Position numbers and translations under genes: made by a program
Assembly: GCA_018398765.1 (NCBI GenBank)
Contig: JAHBMJ010001023.1
Span: 1 to 36,967, forward strand
Source: Chromera velia
Taxonomy: Eukaryota; Sar; Chromeraceae
Direction: 5' to 3'
DNA length: 36,967 bases
Notes under the pieces: model-generated
What the model saw: only the letters and a program-made list of their open reading frames with translations
Database searches by the model: none
What the model was told of the DNA's origin: nothing
In this document: positions 28,627 to 36,967 of the stretch, in pieces
Position numbering within the stretch: position 1 is the first letter of the stretch
Layout: the number at the start of each line of letters is the position of its first letter

Positions 28627-31600
28627 ACAGAAAGGGAGAGAAAGAGAAAGAACGAGGCTCGGCAAGGCAAAGTTGACTCTGCAGCTATGGGCAGATAAAA
28701 AGCGAAAGGAGCGCGCAGACTCCAGCATGAGCAGAAACAGATGCAGCCAGGAGAGGCGGCAGGCGGACAGAGAGACTTCTGGGAATACGGAGAGAAAGAA
28801 ACGAAGATGGAGAAGGGAAAGAGTGAAAGCGGAGCAAAATCAGCGAAATCGAAGATTGTATAAACACACAGAAGAAAAGATAGATGCACGCATAAAGGGG
28901 TGTAAGGCCCTTTCATCGAATAATCAAATGTGCAATAAATAAATGTCACCATGCGTACAGAGAGGGGACCAGAGAAGTTCTGGTGGCATGACCAGAGAGG
29001 AGAATGGGAATTGCGCACACACTCATTCCCCCAGTCACCTGCTCCCTCATTGATTCACCAAGTCACTCACCTTTCTGAACCTCTCCTCCATCGTTCTCAG
29101 TTCTCCCTTGGCCTCCTGCAGGCAGACAGACAGACAGCAGAGTGAAATGGGAAAAGAGAAGGGAGGGACAGAAAGGAAAAGATCCAGTCACTCTACTGCT
29201 TGAAGATCACAGATGCTTTGAAGCACACACAGACACAAGGCAGGGAGGGAACACAAGGACGACAAGAAATGTCAATTTCAAGACACGCTCATGCGCACAA
29301 TGACTCACATGACGAGCATCTTTCCCTTCTCTGTTTTCCCCCCCTTCCATCTCCCTCTACTCGACCCACCTTGATTTTTTCGTCCAGTTGCGAAGACCTC
29401 GCCTTCAAATTTTTCAATGCCATCTTGTCCTGCATGGCGGATATTGGAAGAAAAAAAAGGGGATAAAGTGAGTGAAGAGAGCGAGCATCCGGAGCTCATC
29501 AGGGAGGGAGGCCGATCCTCATTTCTTTGCGCGAATGGGAAGTCTGTCCGTCGGTTTGTTTCCTTTCCTTTCCTTTCCTCATGGGCTCCTTCGGGAGTGA
29601 TTCTCACTTTGTGTGTCGTCACATTCTTCTTTCTGGGTCTTTCTTTGTGTCTGCCTGCGTCTCTCTCTGACGGCCTTCTGTTCGCTGACAGCCATCATCT
29701 AATTTCTTTCTGAACGGAGCGCTGTCAGTACACACTGACAGAAGCCGACCGGGAGGCCACCATCATCACGAAGAAAAACCCCAATGGATCCTAACCTGTC
29801 TGTCTGCCTGCTCGTTTGTGTCTGCCTCTCTGTCTGCTGCTTGTTTAATTGACCTTTGTATACGATTTGAGTTGGTCCTGCAGAAACGCCCTCTTCTTCC
29901 TATTCTCCTGCAGAGGCTCCGCCAGCTCTCTGTTGAGTTGGGTCAGTCTGTGCATCTCCCGTTGGTTCCGTTTCTCCCGGGCCTTCATTTCGGCAATCTC
30001 CTCCTGCAAAAAAATAAATGTACACACGCGCAGAAGGATAATGGGAAGGGGGTCAGAATGCATGTCTGACAAGGAGCTTTCCCTTCCAGTCCGTGTCTGC
30101 GCCAAGAACTGGATACCGATCCGGCATTTTTCTCTTTCTTTTCTCGTGCGTTTGGAGAAGGATTTCATGAAGGTCTCTCTATGCTCACTTCTGCTGCTGG
30201 AAGCATTCGCTCACGATCCGTACAAGGAGACAATTTAAAAACACATGAACGGGGGGATGGGCAAATGAGTGGACAGAATGGACAGAAGACAGAAAGAAAG
30301 AAAAAACGACAGAGAACGAATGCATGAAATGCGATGGATGCGGCTTCTTCCTTCAATTGACTGCAGTACCTTCAACGACTTGATGAGCTGCAGGTTGTCG
30401 TGCGTGATGTCGTTGTAGTAAGCTTTGATCTCGTCGAAGGCGCTCCAGTGATTTCTGCAGACAACCAAGAGTGTCGAGGTTTTTTTGCTTTCGTTTGTAT
30501 TTGATGATTTGATGACTCCATTTGAGGATTTGGCACACCCAGCCCCTTTTTCAAACAGCAAGATCAAATACTCTGAAAACAGAATTGAACTCCTGCGCCC
30601 ACTCTCTCATTTTTGCTTTGTTGACATTCCCAGAGAAACACGCACGGAATTAATTCTTCGCAGTTGAAAGAAACCCACGATCTTTCATGTCTTTGTGACA
30701 CATGCTCTTCCCACGTCAGGCAAAATTCGCTTTGACCAACTGAGAAAAACAGTAACAACTCGCGAACAGAAGAAAGGAAGTATCTTTCTGTCTGCAAGAG
30801 AGAGAGAGAGGCAAAATGAATGAATGAACGAATTCGCTACTGACGTTAGAAGGTCCGCGATGTGCTGATTTTTCCTCTCCTCTACTTCGTGGATCTCGAC
30901 CCTCCTCCGCAACTCCAGCTCCTCAGCGAGTTGCTTCACCTGCACGCGTGTACACACATACACAAACACACATACACAAACAAACGCATTTACTTGTCTG
31001 GATGCGTGAAGGTGTTCCAACACTCTGCTTTCACTCTTTCATCCTGTCAGAACAACACAGAATGTATGGGCATGCCATCGAGCACTTTGCCCGAAAAGCA
31101 TGTTCGTACTCCCCTTTCCTTCCCTTCCTTCCTGCCTTCACTCCTTCATGTCTGCAGCCGGTGTGCCATTCTTTCTGCGTTTTGAATCAAAACATCTTCA
31201 CGGTTCCTCTGGGTTGAACTGAAGACGCGCTTTCCTCAGCCCACTTTCTCTTTTCCCTCCCCTAACGCCTATCTATCCGACTGCCTGTCTGCCCGTCTGT
31301 CCCACCGACCTGCTCCTGGAACTCTGCCTCCAATTCCTGGTGCTCTTTTTGGAACTTTTGGCGCATCTTCTGGAGGGCCCCTTGGTGCTTCTGCAGATGG
31401 AAGGGGGGGGAAAGGGAGAGAGGCAGGAGGGCTGGACTCTAACTTCGATTGTTGCTTTTCTGCGGATTTGTGAAGTGATCTGTAGATTTCTTTCTTTCTT
31501 CTTTGCTTGCTCCAAAAGAGAGAAGAGCAAGCAAGGCCTCAGACACGGACGGCAAAGAAGAGAAAAGAAACGGGAGAAAAGCGCAACTCCTCCGTCCAAC

Positions 31601-32545
31601 TACACTTGCCACTTCTTTTCTGTGCGAACTTTTGTCTGCCTGCCCGTGACTCCACACGACAACTAAAAATTTCTCACCACTTCAACAGACCAACTTAGAG
31701 CAGCGAACTCCTCCCATGCGAAATAAAAGAAATGGATCAGACAGACGGACAAAAGAAAAGAAAAGAAAAGGAAAGAGAGACAATCACACCGACCTTCTCA
31801 TTCCTGCTGATTTGGTCTTCATTCGCGAGTTGCACGTTCCGGAGTTCCTTTCGCAATTCTGCCTTCTCCTGCAAAGAAAGTTGCATGCATCTTTCTTCAT
31901 CGTATAACCTGTGCAACGGCTAAACGTGACACCTGCTCTTTCTCTGGGCGCATGGGGCATCAATTGAGGAAGCATCAAGAGCTTCTTCGGCGGTCTGCTC
32001 AGAAAGACTTCCACACACGACAGACAACCACACAAGGAAGGAAGGAAGGAAGGACGGAAGACACTCGCTGTGCCAGCCGTGCTTCTAGCGTGGCAACTGT
32101 ACATGGATAGGGGCTTCGCAAGTCCAAAACAATTAATTGCCGTGAAAACATTTTCCCTCTTCAGTGCCGCTGCCATGGCGGTTAGCAGAAACGGAAAGGT
32201 TAGGAAAAAAGGATTCGTGTCCTCCTTCGTACCAAGAGCTTTCGACATTAACCTACCCGCTTGAATGCTTGTTCTGTCTGGGCATGCGCTACACACAGGA
32301 ATGAATCAAGTCATCCCCTCACTTACTCACTCACTCACTCACTCACTCACTCACTCACGTACCTTTGTCATGTCGATGACTGAGTGTTCGTGTTCCTGCG
32401 ACTCGTGTTGCACTGTCTCCTCTCCTGCCTGCTGAATGGCGACCTGTTCGGCTCTGCTCTCACGCAGACAGGGAGGCAGCCAGCCAGACAGACAGATGAA
32501 TAGTTACGGACATGGACACCGACACACACACTCATACACGCTCAT

Positions 32546-32584
<39 letters not shown>

Positions 32585-33579
32585 GTGTGTGTGTGATAGA
32601 GAGAGAAAGAGAGAGAGAGAAGAGTCGGAAGAGCAACCACAAGAAGAAGCACGGAATGGTGGGGGAAGGAAAAACGACACCCAGCGGCATTCTTTTATTC
32701 CTGCCTCCCGAAAGAAAACAAGAAGAAGAAATCTGCCTCTTTCTTCCGGCTGACAGTGCGACGCCGAACTTTCTTTCTGTCAGTGCTCCTTTTTTTCTTT
32801 CTCTCTCACACACCCACCCCCCAGCCCCCCAACCCACCTACCTGTGTTCGTATTCGAGGAGTTTCACTTTCTGTTCGTACGCCTTGATGGATACCCTGTG
32901 GTGTTTCTCCAACGTCTCGATGTCGTTGTCCTTCAACAACAGCTTCGCCTCCAGCTGCTTCACCTCATTGTGGGTGATCTCGAAAAACCTTTGTACCATG
33001 TCCTGCAAACGGGTAGGCAGGCAGGCAGGCGGGGATCAATCAATGGCACCGGTGGTAGTCACGATAGGCCAGGCCGGGCCAGGCCAGGTGATGGTGTGAG
33101 AACAAAGTCTTACGCAAAGTTCAGCGTACGTTCGTGGACAGTGTGTGTGTGTGTGTGTGTGTGGTCGTGCTTGCATCCTGACTCTGAATATGGGTATGTG
33201 TCTGCGTGTATGCGTGTGTGTGAGCGTGTCAATACCTGAGAGTGCCTGTTTCCCCGTCTGGCCATGTCCTGTAGCCACTCGGTGATGGCGAGGAAGGGGA
33301 ATGCCATCGCCTGCATGTCTGTTTCTTCATCGGTCGTTTCTTGACACACTCCTCCACCTTTCCTCTCTCCCTTCCCTACTTGATCTTCCTGAGACGTTCC
33401 TTCTTCCAACGTACCTTCTCCAGTTGCATGTAGTTCCTGTCCTTTGAGGCCTTCTGTAGGCGCTGTCTGTAGGCCTCTATCCTCTCTCTCATATCGTCCA
33501 AGTCCCTTCCCTTGAACTCAGGGTCTATGTCGGCTTCTGGGTCCTCCGGCTCTTTGGACTTTTTCTTCTTCGGCGCCAT
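26946..33579 (-). CDS. DRC4: Dynein regulatory complex subunit 4 (GAS8 family), 16 exons
   Basis: A coiled-coil subunit of the nexin-dynein regulatory complex that links and regulates axonemal dyneins. Exons (5' to 3'): 33579-33415, 33002-32842, 32456-32363, 32277-32257, 31868-31794, 31390-31310, 30939-30845, 30454-30370, 30003-29854, 29429-29370, 29115-29071, 28588-28544, 28308-28222, 27965-27885, 27542-27435, 27041-26946. All junctions are GT-AG and phase-consistent. The sum is 1,449 nt, or 482 residues, close to the family's usual ~480. Family landmarks in order: MAPKKKK start, KVKLLEYEH, VEIHEVEERKNQHI, AYYNDITHDNLQLIKSLK, ELAEPLQENRKK, ERDELYRRF, EFKNVVLEKKLDLLTAAM, and LGVPVDEVGFEPIQTA near the C-terminus. 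Exon 4 is a 21-nt microexon (TEQAFKR), the least certain exon. The 3'-most exons are best conserved. It is transcribed divergently from the alveolin gene. Confidence 0.94.
27044..27103. repeat. (CA)n(GA)n microsatellite abutting the last DRC4 splice acceptor
   Basis: On the gene's strand this reads (CT)n then (GT)n and runs directly into the CAG of the acceptor for exon 16 (27041). The repeat replaces a normal mixed polypyrimidine tract. Confidence 0.95.
28591..28622. repeat. (CA)n microsatellite abutting the DRC4 exon 12 acceptor
   Basis: On the gene's strand this is a (TG)n tract ending in GCAG, then exon 12 at 28588. Confidence 0.95.
32321..32358. repeat. (ACTC)n microsatellite just inside the DRC4 exon 3 donor
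   Basis: On the gene's strand, (GAGT)n units follow the donor GTACGTGAGTGAGTGAG, so the repeat contains many further GTGAGT-like donor words. Confidence 0.9.
32550..32620. repeat. (CA)n-(GT)n-(GA)n compound microsatellite
   Basis: A CA run meets a GT run at about 32581, forming a potential hairpin, followed by GAGA-rich DNA. It lies in DRC4 intron 2. Confidence 0.9.
33140..33163. repeat. (GT)n microsatellite in DRC4 intron 1
   Basis: Twelve GT units on the plus strand. Confidence 0.9.
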
Positions 33580-34532
33580 TCTGCTGTTCCCTGCTTGTCT
33601 TTACGTGATCTTTCAATGGGAAAGGAGAAAAGGAACAGGGATGAGAAGCTTCAGAGCCTCTCTATCAATGCCGTAGAGCCTGCGGCTGTGAGCAACACAA
33701 AGAGACCGGTATGCTATGTACGGGTCTGACGAGTGGCTCCCAACGCAGTGACGCGACCGGCCAAGTTCTGATGGTCGAAAGGGCAGGCGTGGTAGTGTGG
33801 GATTCTCTTGGCAGGCCAAGAAGAGAACGTGGGCTCGAACTTCACTGCAACTGTTGCTCACAACGATTTATGTATCGATTTGTACGCGTATATTTCGTTT
33901 TTATCCGGTTGGGTTCATGCAGACTGAGCAATTTCTATGTGCGGATCCCTTCATGAAGCGCGCCGCAGAAAGATGCATGGATGTATTTTTTTCGCTTTCC
34001 CGGGCCAAACTTACCCCGCCCGGCCCTCGATCGATCGATCGAGGCCGCGGACGTACGTACGTGGCATGCCCGAGCCATGCAATGAAATTGAATGAATGGC
34101 CCCGGAAAGTCTCACGACACGAAAAAAGCTATAAGTTTGAAACTTATAGGGCGTTCGCACGGAGTACCAATTTTTGCATTTTGTGGGCCCTGAGCCCCGA
34201 CGAGGCCCCGGAAAGTTGTTGGTTTCAAAAGCTTGCATGATCGCGAGGTACGTATCAATATCGGTCGATCCGACTGAATTAACAGCTGCCCCAAATTACC
34301 AGAAAGATATAACGGCTTCTTGGTCTTTCCTGCGGGATCAAACGTCTGAGAGAGAAGCTGAGTAGAGCGCCCTTCTCTGCGTGTGAGGTGACTAGCGCTA
34401 CTTCAAGCTTCTCCGCGTGAGAAACGAAAAAAACTCGCAAAACTCCGGCAGTGACACACCTGTTGAATCTTCCTTTGTCTTGTAACCTCTTCCTCGCGCT
34501 TCCACATTTCTTCTTGACCGTAAAAGAGGAAG
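33580..34532. promoter_or_regulatory. Divergent intergenic region between DRC4 and alveolin
   Basis: About 950 bp separating the two start codons, probably containing both promoters. It holds a cluster of CpG and alternating palindromes at 34010-34065 (CCCGCCCGG, GATCGATCGATCGA, CCGCGG, ACGTACGTACGT), the inverted repeat CTATAAGTTT/AAACTTATAG at 34129-34149, and two copies of GGCCCCGGAAAGT (34099 and 34203). No core promoter element was recognised with confidence. Confidence 0.4.
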
Positions 34533-36967
34533 ATGGAGCCAGGAACAGGCATGCTCCCGAACAAGTTCGTCACTGCCCCTGGGCACGTTGAGGTCAGTTC
34601 CTTGTGCACACCGTTGGACAGACGGCCAGTGGATATGCGCACGTACCGGCTGTCCCAACCAACTTTCCGTATCTCCCTGATCAACCTCTCCTTCCGGCTT
34701 TTCCCCTGCCCTCCGCTCCCCCGTTCCTGCAGGAACGTCTTGTGAGGGTCCCTCAGGTCCAGTATGAGGACAGAGAGGTCCCGGGGGAGGAGAGGATTGA
34801 GGTGAGGGAAAGGATCGTGGAGAAGATCCAGAAGGTTGTGCAAGAAAAGGTCGTCTACGTTCCCAAACCCGTCATCGAGGAGAGAGTCGTGGAGGTCCCA
34901 AAGGTGAGTCTCTGGGCTTTATCGTGACTCAATTCATGAGCACATCGATCCAAAAAGGCAAAGGAAAAGTGCGTGACTTTGGCTTTCACTTTGCAATTTC
35001 GATCTGTCTGTCCCTCCATCCATCTGAACAAACCCTCACGCCAGTCAACGAAGGGACCCGTCTATCGATCTCTGTTGTAATCCTTTTATTGGAATGCTCG
35101 GATCTTATTTCTTGAAGCACTCCTGTTGATGTCTTGAAAGCGTTGGTGTGCTCTCCCTGCTGGACCTTGAGCGTTTCTTGGTCGCCTTCTTGCTCTTTCC
35201 TTCCCTTCTGTTTGAATCCACCTCCCTCCACTGTCTCTGCCACCACTGACCCGTCTATTGAGCTGTAGTTGCACTGATCAGCCTTTGCATACTAGAGGTG
35301 CATTGGAGAGCACTTGGTTTTGCTCTGTGATGTTTCGTTCGGCTTGCCAGTGACTAGAGACTGGGATTGAGAGTCCACTTGCGTTTCGACAAAGATTGTT
35401 TTTTCTCCCACCCTGCCGTTCGCTTGGCCCTGCTTTGTTCCTTAGTAACATGTTCGTGCACGTATAGGGTTCTGCCTCCATCCTCTTGTGCTCATGTATG
35501 TCGCTCTACTACTACCGTCTTGCCTGCCTGCCTGTTTGCCTGTCTGCCTGTGTGCAGCCTGAGTTCATCGAGGAGATCATAGAGGTCCCCCAGATCCAAT
35601 ACACCACGAGGGAGGTGGAGGTGTGGACCCCCCAGTGGATGGAAAAGGTCAAGTACGTCCCCAAGGTGGAGGTCCAGTGGAGAGAGGTGCCAAGACCCAG
35701 ACTGATGGTCTCAGAAAAAACCGTTGAAGTGCCCAGACAAGAAATCAGACACGTCAGTCAGGGAAGCAGCGATGTGATGCAGATAGGGAGACAAAGAGGC
35801 AGATGGACAGAAAGATACGCAGGAGAAGAGTTGTTTGCTTGCATGTCTGCCGTGGCGTACGATCTACCGGTAGGATCTGATTCCTTCATTTTGTTGCTGT
35901 ACTTTTTGTGCGCTTTCTTGTCTCTCCATGGAAGGCTTCCACCTCAGCCGTCCCTGTTCTCTTCATCGTGTCTTTTGGCTCGCTCTGATCTCGCCATTAC
36001 CCTGTGCCTCTGTGTGATTCAGGTTTACGTCGAGAAGGAGGTCGAGGTGCCAGTGGTACAGCATCAGTATGTGTACAAAGACGTTCCAGTGCCACAGAGA
36101 GTCCACCGCACTACAGCCTCGATGCCGGAGCTGCCCCCAATGCCTCCCATGCTCCCCCCACCTCCCCAACAAGTGCTCGTCAAAACACTCCCCCCTCCCC
36201 CCATGCCCCCTCCCACTACAGTCCTCCCAGGGCCCGTCAGAGAACTGCCTCCCCCCCCTATGCCCATGCCCCCCCCCACGATGATGGCACCTCCACCTGC
36301 AAAGATTGAGACAGAGATCCCACCTCCCATGATGGCATTCCCACCCCCACAACCTATGCCCATGATGATGGCACCGCCCCCCCCTGGACCCGCCCCTCTC
36401 CTCAGCACATTGGGGGGAAACCCGAATCCCCTGTCAACCTCACAGGCGCCTCCTCTTCCGATGCTTGCTCCTCCTCTGTTGAACAAATCACAACTGGTAG
36501 TGGGGGAACCCAGAGCGCTTCCTTCGCCTCTGCCCGCACCGGAGGGACCTCCTGCAACCGTCTCCTACATGCCCCCCCCGCCCATGTCCACCTTCGCACC
36601 CCCACCCGGGCCTCCGATGCCTCTGATGGCGTCTCTTCCCCCTCCCTCTATGCCTCCTCCTCCAATGCTCGAGAAGCCCCCGATGCCTCCGATGATCATG
36701 ACAGGGCCTCCCATGGAACCACCAAAGATGCCCATGCCCACATCACCCCCTCCTCCTATGATGATGCCCCCCCCTCCGGTGCCCCCCCCCGTTCCTATGC
36801 CCATGCCCATGCCACCCCCCTCAATGGTCATGACAGGCCCGCCTGCAGAGCCGCCGAAGATGCCACCCCCCATGCCCGTCTCTCCGCCTCCTCCTATAAT
36901 GATGCCCCCGCCACCAATGCCCCCCATGCCAACAATGAGCCCCATGCCCCCCCCCGAGTTCGAGAAG
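34533..36967 (+). CDS. Alveolin (inner membrane complex / cortical alveolar network protein), 3' end beyond window
   Basis: A structural protein of the filamentous network beneath the alveolar sacs. Exons: 34533-34592, 34733-34903, 35558-35752, 36023 to the window end, all joining in phase 0 with GT-AG ends. ATG 34533 begins a short leader (MEPGTGMLPNKFVTAPGHVE). Exons 2-4 encode the alveolin core: charged Val/Pro repeats such as VRVPQVQYEDREV, KVVYVPKPVIEERVVEVPK, IIEVPQIQY and VYVEKEVEVPVVQHQYVYKDVPVP (shown here in part). From about 36135 the frame is a Pro/Met-rich tail of about 275 residues, open to the last base. The tail includes a repeated block (TGPP.EPPKMP...SPPPP.MMPPPP) at about 36688-36790 and 36828-36930. 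The core is diagnostic of alveolates. The tail resembles proline-rich linkers and may bind profilin-, SH3- or WW-type partners (inference). It is divergent from DRC4. Confidence 0.94.
36135..36967 (+). repeat. Proline/methionine-codon low-complexity tract with internal ~140-bp repeat
   Basis: CCC/CCT/ATG-rich coding DNA. ATCATGACAGGGCCTCCCAT at about 36693 recurs with changes as GTCATGACAGGCCCGCCTGC at about 36828, each followed by similar CCGAAGATGCC and TCCTCCTAT(G/A)ATGATGCC segments. The long Gly-rich open frames on the opposite strand are shadows of this composition. Confidence 0.8.

Noticed and set aside
33775-33850. tRNA-like segment (GTGGTAGTGTGGGATTCTC ... GGGCTCGAACTTCAC)
   Set aside because: It has a T-arm-like piece and a strong hairpin (TTCTCTTGGC/GCCAAGAAGAGAA), but I could not pair a 7-bp acceptor stem or place a normal D-arm and anticodon loop. 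At most it is a tRNA-derived relic.
36064-36945. Long Gly-rich minus-strand frames opposite the alveolin tail
   Set aside because: They are complements of Pro codons; the plus-strand frame continues the alveolin core in phase.

Overview
The window is nuclear DNA of a eukaryotic alveolate, most likely a chromerid-type alga (Chromera-like). Three things support this. The right end encodes an alveolin, the cortical cytoskeleton family that defines alveolates. The genes carry many short spliceosomal introns with GT-AG ends, which argues against a typical dinoflagellate with GC donors. A gene for the axonemal nexin-dynein regulatory complex subunit DRC4/GAS8 implies a flagellated stage. No bacterial operon, CRISPR array, rRNA or convincing tRNA was found. 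The species is an inference.

Layout. Positions 1-2591 hold a decayed Ty3/gypsy-like LTR element on the minus strand: two LTR-like repeats flank a gag with three in-frame stops and one frameshift. Positions 2640-4881 hold the relic of an unrecognised protein gene with a tandem coding repeat. It is interrupted by a 1,177-bp composite of two 314-bp MITEs, and removing that insert together with one TA target duplication rejoins the reading frame. Positions 4882-11200 are gene-poor and rich in fold-back elements, microsatellites and a dispersed GGTGCAAAACAGG repeat.

From about 11.2 kb the window is gene-rich. A GT11-like fucosyltransferase (minus, 3 exons recognised) diverges from an intronless secreted esterase of the PHB-depolymerase/feruloyl-esterase type (plus, 13839-16406). 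Next is a plus-strand gene (17527-23629) encoding an unusual fusion: ankyrin repeats, a long coiled coil, a divergent protein kinase and an RBR-like zinc module. One of its introns holds a duplicated, frame-broken ankyrin exon that still has both splice sites. After a repeat-rich gap, DRC4/GAS8 (minus, 33579-26946) can be reconstructed as 16 phase-consistent exons giving 482 residues. It diverges from the alveolin gene (plus, from 34533), whose Pro/Met-rich tail runs off the window end.

Functionally, the DRC4-alveolin pair places an axonemal and a cortical cytoskeleton gene head to head across about 950 bp. The fucosyltransferase-esterase pair places two secretory-pathway or extracellular carbohydrate/ester enzymes head to head. 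The most novel item is the ankyrin-kinase-RBR fusion with its decayed, possibly regulatory exon. Also notable are the composite MITE insertion and the habit of introns here of ending in microsatellites directly at the 3' splice site.
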